From: an uncultured Oscillospiraceae bacterium
Lineage (GTDB): Bacteria > Bacillota > Clostridia > Oscillospirales > Oscillospiraceae
DNA length: 64,000 nt
NCBI GenBank assembly: GCA_934667095.1
Contig: CAKULE010000010.1
Span: 1 to 64,000, forward strand
Direction: 5' to 3'
Every line of letters begins with the position of its first letter. Within the stretch, counting starts at the first letter, position 1. The notes beneath the pieces are model-generated. The model saw only the letters and a list, made by a program, of their open reading frames with translations, searched no databases and was not told the DNA's origin. The translations under genes and the position numbers were made by a program. Positions 7,680 to 15,715 of the stretch are shown here, piece by piece.

Positions 7680-8236
7680 TCAGACCACGGCGGGCTCTGC
7701 GCCGGGCCGCCGCCACATGGTGCGGTACTTGCCGAAATAATAGATGCTCAGCACCTCGCCGGCGGCAAGGGAGAGCCACACACCGTCCATCCCGAAGAGG
7801 CGGGGCAGGAACAGCACCGGCACCACCATGAAGACGATGGTACGGCAGAAGGACAGGATGGCGGAGGTCTTGCCGTTGTTCAGCGCGGTGAACCAGCCGG
7901 AGGCGAAGATGTCGTACGCCATCATGATAAAGCTGACCGCCGCGATGCGGAAGCCCCGCAGGGCGACGGCGGCCACGTGATAGAAGTATACCGGCGAGGC
8001 CAGCACGATCACATCCGCCGCCTTCAGGGCCGCCAGCATCTCCGCCATGTCGTCCTTCCGGACGCAGTCGTGACTGTCCGCGCAGGCGGAACAGGCAAGG
8101 CAGGGCGCGCTCCGCTTCTCCCAGACGGAGCTTCTCCACCGCGTGGCCGCGCTCCGCCGCACCCTTCAGAAATTCATCGCACAGGACCTCGGAATTGCCG
8201 CCCCTGCGGGGGCCGGCGCTGATGGCAAGCACTCAT
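7680..8236 (-). pseudogene. Chimeric pseudogene: NADPH-dependent FMN reductase 5' part fused to MATE transporter 3' part
   Basis: The first about 80 codons read as a flavodoxin-fold reductase in two frames: LAISAGPRRGGNSE, then, after a shift near 8120, CSACADSHDCVRKDDMAE and DVIVLASPVYFYH. Without a stop it continues into MATE transporter sequence (FIMMAYDIFASGWFTALNNG, GVWLSLAAGEVLSIYYFGKY). A well-spaced GGAGG leads to an ATG at 8236 that is out of frame by two bases with the reductase, so a second small deletion sits at codon 2. A deletion joined two unrelated genes. Confidence 0.75.
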
Positions 8237-8301
8237 AAGAAATTCCTCCATAAATCAGTTGGTATCATGACAGCATGGTGCGCAGGGTCTGTCAAAACAG
8301 C

Positions 8302-8369
8302 TTGAAAAAATCCCGGCAAGGTGCTAAAATAGGGTCAGAAGATCGTTCAGGCCGCGGGGCGGCCTTTTT
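8302..8369 (+). promoter_or_regulatory. Promoter and early terminator ahead of the ZIP gene
   Basis: TTGAAA (8302-8307), 17 bases, TAAAAT (8325-8330). Within 40 bases comes a short hairpin AGGCCG/CGGCCT with five T (8349-8369), which would stop much of the transcript. Either an attenuator for the ZIP gene or the trace of a lost small transcript. Confidence 0.45.
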
Positions 8370-8381
8370 CCCGTCCTAATG

Positions 8382-8397
8382 GTTAGATAAATCTAAC
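8382..8397 (+). promoter_or_regulatory. Palindrome resembling a DtxR/MntR-family metal-regulator operator
   Basis: A perfect 7-2-7 palindrome (GTTAGAT AA ATCTAAC) 55 bases before the ZIP start. Its TTAG...CTAA form resembles sites of DtxR/IdeR/MntR-type regulators. Position and neighbour support metal control; the regulator is not in this window. Confidence 0.5.
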
Positions 8398-8452
8398 TGC
8401 CGGAATATGCCCCAGCTTCCGGTGGGTACGCGGCCAGAGAAAGGAGAAGCAA

Positions 8453-9229
8453 GTGGAAGCATTTTATGGGATCCTGATCCCGTTTCTGGGCACGTCGCTG
8501 GGCGCGGCGTGCGTGTTCTGCATGAAAAAATCCCTGAACGACAGGGTGCAGCGGGCTCTGACCGGGTTTGCCGCCGGGGTGATGATCGCCGCCTCCATCT
8601 GGAGCCTGCTCATCCCCGCCATCGAGCAGTCAGCCCAGATGGGCGGGCTGTCCTTCCTCCCCGCCTTTGTCGGGTTCTGGGTGGGGGTGCTGTTCCTGCT
8701 GGTGCTGGACCACGTCGTCCCCCACCTGCACGCCAACAGCCAGCAGGCCGAGGGCCCCAAAAGCCAACTGCGCCGCACCACCATGATGGTGCTGGCCGTC
8801 ACCCTCCACAACATTCCGGAGGGCATGGCCGTGGGCGTGGTATACGCCGGATTTCTGTCCGGAAGCACCCAGATCTCCGCCGCAGGGGCGCTGGCCCTGT
8901 CCCTCGGCATCGCCATACAGAACTTCCCGGAAGGGGCCATCATCTCCATGCCCCTGCGGGCCGAGGGCATGGAAAAGGGCCGGGCCTTCCTCGGCGGAGT
9001 GCTCTCCGGCGTGGTGGAGCCCATCGGTGCGGTGCTGACCATCCTCGCCGCCCGGCATGTGGTGCCGGCGCTGCCCTATCTGCTGAGCTTCGCCGCCGGG
9101 GCCATGCTCTACGTGGTGGTGGAGGAGCTCATCCCCGAGATGTCTCAGGGAGAGCACTCCAACATTGGCACGGTGTTCTTCGCCGTGGGCTTCAGCCTCA
9201 TGATGGTGCTGGACGTGGCGCTGGGGTGA
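8453..9229 (+). CDS. ZIP-family divalent metal transporter
   Basis: 258 residues, GTG start behind AAGGAG. About eight membrane segments with the two family hallmarks: HNIPEGMAVGV in helix 4 and QNFPEGAIISM in helix 5, whose His and Glu residues line the metal path. The loop after helix 3 holds a short His-containing stretch (HVVPHLHA). It imports zinc or a related divalent ion (Mn, Fe) across the cytoplasmic membrane. Likely controlled by the palindrome upstream. It stands alone and ends at a terminator (9240-9278). Confidence 0.92.
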   Translation: MEAFYGILIPFLGTSLGAACVFCMKKSLNDRVQRALTGFAAGVMIAASIWSLLIPAIEQSAQMGGLSFLPAFVGFWVGVLFLLVLDHVVPHLHANSQQAEGPKSQLRRTTMMVLAVTLHNIPEGMAVGVVYAGFLSGSTQISAAGALALSLGIAIQNFPEGAIISMPLRAEGMEKGRAFLGGVLSGVVEPIGAVLTILAARHVVPALPYLLSFAAGAMLYVVVEELIPEMSQGEHSNIGTVFFAVGFSLMMVLDVALG

Positions 9230-9239
9230 ACCGCAGAGG

Positions 9240-9278
9240 ACCTCCCGCACAGGGCCGACGGCCCCGCGGGAGGTTTTT
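9240..9278 (+). terminator. Terminator of the ZIP gene
   Basis: ACCTCCCGC / GCGGGAGGT outer stem with an inner GGGCC hairpin, then TTTTT. Confidence 0.85.
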
Positions 9279-9283
9279 CCTGC

Positions 9284-9649
9284 TCAGGCCAGCGGCTTGC
9301 CGCTGAACACCGGGAAGATATTGAACTCGCCGTAGCTGCTGATGCGCTCCATGTGCTTGAGGGCCTCCATATCCGCGTCGGAGATGACGAAGTCCACGGC
9401 GGCATCGCTGGCCATGTGGGCGGGGTCGGCAGTCTTGGGCAGGGCCACAGTGCCCAACTGGAGCACGTAGCGGATGCACAGCTGGGCGGCGGACACACCG
9501 TACTTCTCCGCCAGCGCGGCAATGGCCGGGTTCTTCAGCGCCTCGCCGTGGGCAATGGGCGAATACGCCTCCACCTGAATGTTTCTGGCCCTGCAGTAGT
9601 CCAGCAGGCCGAGATCGGTATTGCTGATATGCAGCAGGATCTGGTTCAT
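9284..9649 (-). pseudogene. Aldo/keto reductase, C-terminal fragment
   Basis: Only the last 121 residues of an about 280-residue enzyme remain: NQILLHISNT, then IQVEAYSPIAHGEA, LCIRYVLQLGTVALPKTADPAH and MEALKHMERISSYG. The N-terminal half with the catalytic Asp, Tyr, Lys and His is gone. The break point at 9650 meets the left end of the stem-loop element at 9651-9843, so the element or a deletion ending at it destroyed the gene. No ribosome site precedes the first Met. Confidence 0.82.
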
Positions 9650-9650
9650 C

Positions 9651-9843
9651 AGAAAAAACGCCGCTCAAAAGGGCGCTGGCCAAACGCATCTGCCCAAAAA
9701 GGGAAAACGCCCGGTTCGAATCGGGGCAGACGCTCTGAAACAGCGTTTTGCATCTATGGTTTGAAAGAAGAAATCCTGGCCTGAAAAAGCCCGGAAACGG
9801 TTGATGCGCCTGGCTTTTCGCCAGGCGCATCAACCGTTTCGTT
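9651..9843 (+). repeat. Dispersed element with stem-loop, copy 2 (intact)
   Basis: It contains a perfect 20-bp inverted repeat (9795-9814 with 9820-9839) around a 5-base loop; 33 bases of its left side recur at about 1857-1889. The left boundary coincides with the cut end of the aldo/keto reductase gene. It has no coding capacity. Shape and dispersion suggest a MITE-like or REP-like unit. Confidence 0.6.
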
Positions 9844-9929
9844 AATATGAGTATAGGCTCCTTAAAAGATATTCTTATACTGCACTGAATTTTTTGCTTG
9901 CCAGCTTTACAGTTCCTCTTTTTCTATCA

Positions 9930-10370
9930 TCACTTAACCCCCAAACGACAATGAAGCTCATAGAGCGCCGTGCGGTTTGAATCCCATTTCAGCTTCTTGG
10001 TTGCTTCATCATAAGTCAGCCAAACACACTCCGTATGTTCGGGGGACAATTTTATATCTTCTTTGCACTCAAAACCGAACGTGTATTCGGGAATTACATA
10101 AGTATCCTTGTCCCAATGCCGGCGATGTTTTTCGGATATCACTGTAGCAGGAATATAAGATAGACTTTTCAGTTCCATCCACTTACCTGACTGCACTCCG
10201 CCTTCTTCCAAGGCTTCTCTTTTTGCGGATTGCAAAGGCGTTTCATTATCTTCGCCGCCTCCGGCTATAAATTGCCATTGATCGAAATCGGCACGATGAA
10301 AAACACAATAGAAAGGAGCGCCGTCAATCATTCGATAGGGTATGGCAAGTATTTGAAATGCTGCTCTCAT
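9930..10370 (-). CDS. NUDIX hydrolase
   Basis: 146 residues with a full NUDIX box: G37, E43, then REALEEGGV (51-59), whose Glu residues bind the catalytic Mg. The start (RAAFQILAIPYR) and the segment WQFIAGGGE resemble dATP/dihydroneopterin-triphosphate pyrophosphohydrolases, so it probably cleaves a nucleoside triphosphate or similar phosphate anhydride in the cytoplasm. ATG behind GAGGTGA. It is more AT-rich than its surroundings and stands alone. Exact substrate unknown. Confidence 0.88.
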   Translation of the reverse strand: MRAAFQILAIPYRMIDGAPFYCVFHRADFDQWQFIAGGGEDNETPLQSAKREALEEGGVQSGKWMELKSLSYIPATVISEKHRRHWDKDTYVIPEYTFGFECKEDIKLSPEHTECVWLTYDEATKKLKWDSNRTALYELHCRLGVK

Positions 10371-10678
10371 TTTTCACCTCATAAATCCGGCTCTTCATAT
10401 ATTATTTTATATTCTGTTCAAAGTCAACTTCATCGGTCCGATTCCGGAAGGAAGGTCAAAATCGGCGAAAAATATCTTTTTATTTCACTTTTCTGATTTT
10501 TGAGAAAAGCACCCGCAAGGCCTCCCGGAATTTCGCCTTCGGCGAATATCCGCTCGCCCTGCGCCTGACAAGCAAGCTTGTCGATCTTCGGGCGGCGATG
10601 CGGACCGGATCCCATGCGCCGCGCGCTTTGTACGCTATGCACGGGGCGCACTCTGATGAATGGGAAGAATCTCCAAAG
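10371..10678. other. Gene-free stretch
   Basis: No supportable gene. It has a small hairpin (TTCGCC TTC GGCGAA near 10534) and a 16-base direct repeat (10505-10520) of the left arm and loop of the tRNA-operon terminator (10681-10696), suggesting a partly duplicated terminator. The rest is GC-rich spacer. Confidence 0.5.
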
Positions 10679-10705
10679 AAAAAAGCACCCGCAAGGGGTG
10701 CTTTT
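10679..10705 (-). terminator. Terminator of the tRNA operon
   Basis: AAGCACCC GCAA GGGTGCTT stem with a T-run on the minus strand, 6 bases after tRNA-Cys. Confidence 0.88.
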
Positions 10706-10710
10706 CTCTT

Positions 10711-10784
10711 TGGAGGCGCCACCCGGAATCGGACCGGGGATCAGGATTTTGCAGACCCTTGCCTTACCGCTTGGCTATGGCGCC
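10711..10784 (-). tRNA. tRNA-Cys(GCA)
   Basis: Acceptor GGCGCCA / TGGCGCC, discriminator U and encoded CCA. Anticodon loop CTGCAAA (anticodon GCA). Last gene of the operon. Confidence 0.94.
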
Positions 10785-10796
10785 GAATTTGAAATT

Positions 10797-10835
10797 TTGT
10801 TTCAGGCAGGAACGCGTGGACGTTCCTGCCTGAAA
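10797..10835. repeat. Inverted repeat inside the tRNA operon
   Basis: A 14-bp perfect stem (TTCAGGCAGGAACG and its complement) around CGTGGA lies between tRNA-Gly and tRNA-Cys. No T-run follows on either strand, so it is not a normal terminator; it may guide processing or trim expression of tRNA-Cys. Confidence 0.55.
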
Positions 10836-10911
10836 TGGAGCGAGTGACGAGGCTCGAACTCGCTACCTCCACCTTGGCAAGGTGGCGCTCTACCAGATGA
10901 GCTACACTCGC
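10836..10911 (-). tRNA. tRNA-Gly(GCC)
   Basis: Acceptor GCGAGTG / CACTCGC, discriminator U, encoded CCA. Anticodon stem CCACC/GGTGG with loop TTGCCAA (anticodon GCC). Confidence 0.95.
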
Positions 10912-10914
10912 AAA

Positions 10915-10990
<76 letters not shown>

Positions 10991-11013
10991 ATATAAAACG
11001 ACCGAAAAGAAAA

Positions 11014-11090
<77 letters not shown>

Positions 11091-11100
11091 ACATAAATGG

Positions 11101-11176
11101 TGGTGGGAACAACAGGGCTCGAACCTGTGACCCCTTGCTTGTAAGGCAAGTGCTCTCCCAGCTGAGCTATGCTCCC
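11101..11176 (-). tRNA. tRNA-Val(TAC)
   Basis: Anticodon stem TTGCC / AGCAA... with loop CTTACAA (anticodon TAC), discriminator A, encoded CCA. First gene of the five-tRNA operon Val-Asp-Phe-Gly-Cys. Confidence 0.95.
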
Positions 11177-11237
11177 AAGTGCCTGCCGTTCGTCAGACGG
11201 CGAAGGTCATTATAACCAAACGGCAGGCACTTGTCAA
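11177..11237 (-). promoter_or_regulatory. Promoter of the five-tRNA operon, inside an inverted repeat
   Basis: Minus strand TTGACA (11232-11237), 17 bases, TATAAT (11209-11214). A 14-base inverted repeat (11177-11190 with 11219-11232) brackets the -10 and start site, with one arm in the promoter spacer and the other just before tRNA-Val. Confidence 0.88.
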
Positions 11238-11260
11238 GGGATTTTCGAAACTTTGCTGAT

Positions 11261-12145
11261 TTATTTTCCGGAAGCCTCTGCCAGCAGGGCTTCCAGCTCC
11301 TCCCGGGAGAAGTGGTAGACCTTGTCGCAGAACTGGCAGGTGAGCTCCGCCTGCCCCTGTTCCTCAATGAGGGCGGTCAGCTCGTCCCGACCCATGCTGA
11401 TAAGGGCGCGGCTCACCCGCTCCCGGGAGCAGGCGCAGCGGTACTCCACCGGCACGGTCTCCAGTACGTCCAGCTCGAACTCGCTGAGGACCTGCCGCAG
11501 CAGCTCCAGCGCGGAGACCCCCTCGTCCAGCTTGGCGCTGACCGCGCCCACCCGGGCGATGCCCCGCTCAATGGCGGAGATGACGCCGTCGTCCGCGCCG
11601 GGCAGCAGCTGGATCAGGTAGCCGCCGGCGGCCTGCACCGTCTGCTCCGGTGCGATGAGCACCCCCAGCGCGCAGGCGGTGGGGATCTGCTCGCTCTCCA
11701 CAAAGTAGGCGGCTACATCCTCGGCGATCTCGCCGCCCACCAGCTGGACGGAGCCCACATAGGGCTCCTTCAGGCCGATGTCCTTCACCACGGTGAGCTC
11801 CCCGTCCGCACCCACGGCGGCCCCCACGTCCAGCTTGGCGTGGGCCTTGCGGGGCACGTCCACGGCGGGGTTATCCACATAGCCGCGGACGTTGCCGTGA
11901 CTGTCGGAGACGGCCAGCAGGGTGCCCAGCGGGCCGCCGCCCCGGACCCGCAGGGTCACGGAGCCGTCCTCTTCCTTCAGCTGCTCGCCCATCATGGAGG
12001 CGGCCATCAGCAGCCGACCGAGGGCGGCGGTGGCCACGGGCCACGTGTCGTGAATGGCACGGGCCCGCTCGACAAGGGCAGTGCCTGTAATGGCCATCGC
12101 CTTCACAGGGGCGTTCCTGGCCAGAACTCTTACGATCTCATCCAT
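11261..12145 (-). CDS. hslO: Hsp33 redox-regulated chaperone
   Basis: 294 residues, full length. The N-terminal domain contains GRLLMAASMMGEQLK and VRGGGPLGTLLAV. The C-terminal redox switch has the four zinc-binding cysteines C237, C239 (CAC), C270 and C273 (CQFC). Under oxidative stress the zinc leaves and the protein becomes a holdase for unfolding proteins in the cytoplasm. ATG behind AAAGGA. It is the last gene of yerC-methyltransferase-hslO, only 6 bases after the methyltransferase. Confidence 0.96.
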   Translation of the reverse strand: MDEIVRVLARNAPVKAMAITGTALVERARAIHDTWPVATAALGRLLMAASMMGEQLKEEDGSVTLRVRGGGPLGTLLAVSDSHGNVRGYVDNPAVDVPRKAHAKLDVGAAVGADGELTVVKDIGLKEPYVGSVQLVGGEIAEDVAAYFVESEQIPTACALGVLIAPEQTVQAAGGYLIQLLPGADDGVISAIERGIARVGAVSAKLDEGVSALELLRQVLSEFELDVLETVPVEYRCACSRERVSRALISMGRDELTALIEEQGQAELTCQFCDKVYHFSREELEALLAEASGK

Positions 12146-12151
12146 TGGGAT

Positions 12152-12895
12152 TCATTCCTTTCGCTGTGCGGTAAAAAACACCCGCTGTTCCTCCGGCCGG
12201 GGGGCGCTCATGCGCAGCTCCCCGTACTGCCGGATGTGTCCGAAGCCCACCTCCGCCAGCCACTGGGCCAGCTCATCCATGGTGTAGGCGTACTCCTCGT
12301 GATATTCGCCGCCCCGGAGCCAGCTGCCGTCCTCCTGAAGGGCAAACAGGTCGACGCCGTAGCCGCAGATGCGGCGCTTGGGGTGATACTCCCCCCGCCA
12401 GACGCAGTAGAGCTCGTCGTTCTCATCCAGATAGACCTGGCCGTCGGCCCCCTCCAGCGCCAGAGGGGTCTTGACGTCGAAGAGAAAGAGGCCGCCGGGC
12501 TTCAGTGCGTCATGGACGCGCTTGAACGTGCGCCGGACGGCGGCGGGACGGGTGACGTAGTTCAGGCTGTCCAGACAGCAGAGCACCGCGTCCGCCGGCT
12601 GCGGCAGGGCCAGCTTCGACATGTCCTGACAGACCAGCGTCACATCCAGCCCGGCGCACTTGTCCGCCGCGGCGGTGAGCATCTCCGGCGAGAGGTCCAC
12701 GGCGGTGATGGAGTAGCCCTTTTTCGCCAGAATGGCCGCCAGGGAGCCGGTGCCGCAGCCCAGCTCTGCCACGGTATGCACCGGCAGCTTCTGCCGGGTG
12801 AAGTGGCGGACGATGTAGTCCGCCCATTTGCGGTAGGGCACGTCGGTGGTGAGCTGGTCGTAGTATTCCGCCAGAAGGGTATAGGAGTCCATCAT
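12152..12895 (-). CDS. SAM-dependent methyltransferase (class I)
   Basis: About 247 residues. Motif I (VAELGCGTGSLAAILA) binds SAM; AVDLSPEML is motif II, and LVCQDMSKLALP and LKPGGLFLFDV fit the later motifs. The ATG at 12895 overlaps the stop of yerC (ATGATGA overlap), indicating translational coupling; a second ATG follows at once. The N-terminal SYTLLAEYYDQL is typical of small-molecule methyltransferases of Firmicutes. Substrate unknown. Confidence 0.88.
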   Translation of the reverse strand: MMDSYTLLAEYYDQLTTDVPYRKWADYIVRHFTRQKLPVHTVAELGCGTGSLAAILAKKGYSITAVDLSPEMLTAAADKCAGLDVTLVCQDMSKLALPQPADAVLCCLDSLNYVTRPAAVRRTFKRVHDALKPGGLFLFDVKTPLALEGADGQVYLDENDELYCVWRGEYHPKRRICGYGVDLFALQEDGSWLRGGEYHEEYAYTMDELAQWLAEVGFGHIRQYGELRMSAPRPEEQRVFFTAQRKE

Positions 12896-13170
12896 CTTTC
12901 GAGGCGGGGCAGGATGCACTTGTAGCCGTCCGCGCCGTACTGCAGGGCCCGGTTGACCCGGCTGATGGTAGCGCTGGAGGCGCCGGTGCGCTCCAGAATA
13001 TCACTGTAAATGAGGCCCTGATCCAGCAGCTGGGCCACCTCCAGCCGCTGGCCCATGGCCTTCAGCTCGGTGACGGTACACAGGTCCTGAAAAAAGGCGC
13101 GGCACTCTTCGGGCGTCTCCAGCGAGAGGATCGCCTGATAGAGCAGTTCCGTGTTGTCGGTGGTGTTCAT
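12892..13170 (-). CDS. yerC: YerC/YecD-type TrpR-like DNA-binding protein
   Basis: 92 residues, matching the YerC/YecD branch of the TrpR superfamily: ECRAFFQDLCTVTELKAM, then a helix-turn-helix (YSDILERTGASSATISRV). ATG behind GGAGGG. Probably a small cytoplasmic transcription regulator; its target is not evident here. First gene of a three-gene operon with a methyltransferase and hslO. Confidence 0.92.
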   Translation of the reverse strand: MNTTDNTELLYQAILSLETPEECRAFFQDLCTVTELKAMGQRLEVAQLLDQGLIYSDILERTGASSATISRVNRALQYGADGYKCILPRLER

Positions 13171-13261
13171 ATGGTTCCCTCCGTATCTATCGATTACGGT
13201 AGTATAGTAGCATTTTACCGTTGAAAAGTAAAGCGATCCCGGCAAAAATCCCGGAAACCTC

Positions 13262-13290
13262 TTGCGCAAATCCATCTGCGGACTTATAAT
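13262..13290 (+). promoter_or_regulatory. Promoter of purA
   Basis: TTGCGC, exactly 17 bases, TATAAT; about 95 bases before the start codon. No purine riboswitch is recognisable in the leader. Confidence 0.82.
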
Positions 13291-13384
13291 GGTACTGTCC
13301 GCCGTGAAGGGCGGCAGTCTGAACGCATCGGAAAAGGCAAATCCGCACTGCGGTTGCGAATCCCGGCGCGCGGAGGTACGAATT

Positions 13385-14665
13385 ATGGTAAAAGCGATCG
13401 TAGGCGCCAACTGGGGCGACGAGGGCAAGGGCAAGATCACTGATCTGCTGGCGGAGACCAGCGACGTGGTCATCCGCTTTCAGGGCGGCGCCAACGCCGG
13501 CCACACCATCATCAACAACTATGGCCGGTTCTCCCTGCACACTCTCCCCTCCGGCAGCTTCTATCCCCATGTGACCAACATCATCGGCAACGGCATGGCC
13601 GTGGACATCTTCAAGCTCACAAAGGAGCTGGAGAGCGTCACCAGCCAGGGCGTGCCCGCCCCCAAGCTCATCATCTCCGAGCGGGCCCAACTGCTGATGC
13701 CCTACCACGTGCTGCAGGATACCTACGAGGAGGAGCGGCTGGGCGGCAAGGCCTTCGGCTCCACCAAGAGCGGCATCGCCCCCTTCTATTCCGACAAGTA
13801 CGCCAAGACCGGCATCCAGGTCTGCGACCTGTTTGACGAGACCCGCCTGCGCCAGCGGCTGGAGCAGGCCGTGGAGCGCAAGAACATTCTCTTCGAGCAC
13901 ATGTACCACAAGCCCACCCTGAGCGTGGATGAGCTGTACGCCCAGCTGCTGGAGCAGCGGGAGCTCATCCGCCCCTATGTGGGAGATGCCGTGACCTTCG
14001 TCCACGAGGCGCTGGCCGCGGGCAAGACCATCCTGCTGGAGGGCCAGCTGGGCTCCATGAAGGACCCCGATCTGGGCATCTTCCCCATGACCACCTCCTC
14101 CCACACGCTGGCCGGCTTCGGCTGCGTGGGCGCGGCGGTGCCCCCCACCGCCATCAAGGACGTGATCTGCGTCACCAAGGCGTATTCCTCCTGCGTGGGC
14201 TCCAAGACCGAGCCCTTTGTCAGCGAGCTGCTGGGCGAGGAGGGCGACGAGCTCCGCCGCCGGGGCGGCGACAAGGGCGAGTTCGGTGCCACTACCGGCC
14301 GGCCTCGCCGCGTAGGCTGGTTCGACGCCGTGGCTACCCGCTACGGCTGCATGGTGCAGGGCGCCACTGAGGTGGCCCTGACCTGCCTCGACGTGCTGGG
14401 CTATCTGGATGAGATCAAGGTCTGCACCGGGTATGAGATCGACGGCGTGGTCACCGACAAGTTCCCCACCACCCCCGCGCTGGAGCGGGCCAAGCCGGTG
14501 TTCACCACCCTCCCTGGCTGGAAGACCAACGTCCGGGGCGCCACCGACTACAACGCCCTGCCGGAGAATGCCCGCGCCTACGTAGAGTTCCTGGAGAAGC
14601 AGATCGGCGTGCATATCTCCATCGTCTCCACCGGCCCCGAGCGCCACGAGAACATCTTCCGCTGA
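13385..14665 (+). CDS. purA: Adenylosuccinate synthetase
   Basis: 426 residues, the normal length. It opens with VGANWGDEGKGK (GTP/IMP-binding loop with the catalytic Asp) and later has NAGHTI, GFGC and the GRPRRVGWFD segment. It joins IMP and aspartate using GTP, the first step from IMP to AMP. ATG is behind GGAGG; an upstream in-frame extension would run through the promoter and is rejected. A single-gene unit ending at the hairpin at 14678-14712. Confidence 0.97.
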   Translation: MVKAIVGANWGDEGKGKITDLLAETSDVVIRFQGGANAGHTIINNYGRFSLHTLPSGSFYPHVTNIIGNGMAVDIFKLTKELESVTSQGVPAPKLIISERAQLLMPYHVLQDTYEEERLGGKAFGSTKSGIAPFYSDKYAKTGIQVCDLFDETRLRQRLEQAVERKNILFEHMYHKPTLSVDELYAQLLEQRELIRPYVGDAVTFVHEALAAGKTILLEGQLGSMKDPDLGIFPMTTSSHTLAGFGCVGAAVPPTAIKDVICVTKAYSSCVGSKTEPFVSELLGEEGDELRRRGGDKGEFGATTGRPRRVGWFDAVATRYGCMVQGATEVALTCLDVLGYLDEIKVCTGYEIDGVVTDKFPTTPALERAKPVFTTLPGWKTNVRGATDYNALPENARAYVEFLEKQIGVHISIVSTGPERHENIFR

Positions 14666-14677
14666 ACCATCGCACAC

Positions 14678-14712
14678 AAGCCCCCGGAGCGGTCCTGCCG
14701 CTCCGGGGGCTT
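14678..14712 (+). terminator. Terminator of purA
   Basis: Perfect 15-bp GC-rich stem (14678-14692 with 14698-14712); the T-run after it is short. Confidence 0.75.
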
Positions 14713-14721
14713 ATTCCGTCC

Positions 14722-14749
14722 GCACCCTTTCCCCCCTCCCCCATACAAT
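14722..14749 (+). promoter_or_regulatory. Possible mother-cell sporulation (sigma-E/K-like) promoter
   Basis: CATACAAT (14742-14749) is the -10 form shared by sigma-E and sigma-K promoters. CACC (14723-14726) lies 15 bases upstream, near the sigma-K -35 position. No housekeeping promoter was seen in front of the next gene. Confidence 0.35.
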
Positions 14750-14804
14750 GGGAGTGAAGGAAAAACTTTTTCCTCATCCCATCATCTATCGGGAGGTACA
14801 AATT

Positions 14805-15635
14805 ATGGCTGAGATCACCGAAGCCGGCCCCGTGTGCGACGCCACCGGGATCCGCGAGGCCGTCTGCATCCACACACGAAAGATCTTCGACAGCTGCCGG
14901 GATAAGGACTGCGCAGAGGACCTGCGCTTTTACCCCACGGTCAGCAGTCAGGCCGTCATCGACCGGGCCATCAGCCTGAAGGCGGGCCGGGCAGAGCTGC
15001 TCTATGCGTACATCGACGTGGAGCCCGTGGGCTTCAACCGGGGGTTCTTCACAGTGGATGTCCGCTACTTCTACCGGGTGACGGCGGACGCCTTTCTGGG
15101 CGCCGCCCGGCCCGTGACCGTCACCGGTCTGGCGGTCTTTGACAAGCGGGCCATTCTCTTCGGCAGCGAGGGCTCCGCCCGGGTGTTTACCTCGGAGGAC
15201 GCCGCGGATGTGCCCAGCATCCCGCTGCCCGCAGCCAACCTGCCCACAGCGGTGGTGGAGGCGGTGGACCCGCTGATCCTCGGCATCCGGCTGGTGGACG
15301 CGGCGGAGACCATCCCCGGCGGGGAGAGCGGCGGCGACATCCCCGCGGGCATCGCCGGAGCCTTCCCCGAGGCTCTCAATATGTCCGGCGAGGGCCGGCG
15401 GGTGTACGTCACGCTGGGGCAGTTCTCCATCATCCGGCTGGAGCGGGACAGTCAGCTGCTCATCCCCGCCTACGACTACTGCGTGCCCCAGAAGGAGTGC
15501 CCCGGCGGCGGGGACGAGGACCCCTGCGCCGTGTTCCGCCGGGTGCAGTTCCCGCTGGAAGAGTTCTTCCCGCCCAACACCATCTGCCAGTCCGACGACT
15601 ATCAGGAGACCAAAAACTGCTGCGTGTGCAGCTAA
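14805..15635 (+). CDS. Conserved clostridial protein of unknown function, Cys-containing, possibly spore-associated
   Basis: 276 residues, ATG behind GGGAGG. The protein has mixed beta content with no membrane segment or signal peptide. Cysteines sit near both ends: DSCRDKDC in the N-terminal part, ECPGGG and DPCAVF, and a CCVCS end. The middle contains YAYIDVEPVGFNRGFFTVDV and YFYRVTADAF. I know similar proteins only as hypothetical proteins of Oscillospiraceae. Terminal Cys clusters and the CATACAAT element upstream would suit a spore coat protein. That is inference only. Confidence 0.7.
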   Translation: MAEITEAGPVCDATGIREAVCIHTRKIFDSCRDKDCAEDLRFYPTVSSQAVIDRAISLKAGRAELLYAYIDVEPVGFNRGFFTVDVRYFYRVTADAFLGAARPVTVTGLAVFDKRAILFGSEGSARVFTSEDAADVPSIPLPAANLPTAVVEAVDPLILGIRLVDAAETIPGGESGGDIPAGIAGAFPEALNMSGEGRRVYVTLGQFSIIRLERDSQLLIPAYDYCVPQKECPGGGDEDPCAVFRRVQFPLEEFFPPNTICQSDDYQETKNCCVCS

Positions 15636-15715
15636 GACGCCAAGCGGAGTGCCGCCGCGGGAGACCGCGGCGGCACTAAAATTTGCGCAACGCTATTCTC
15701 TTTTCCTGCAAGCTG

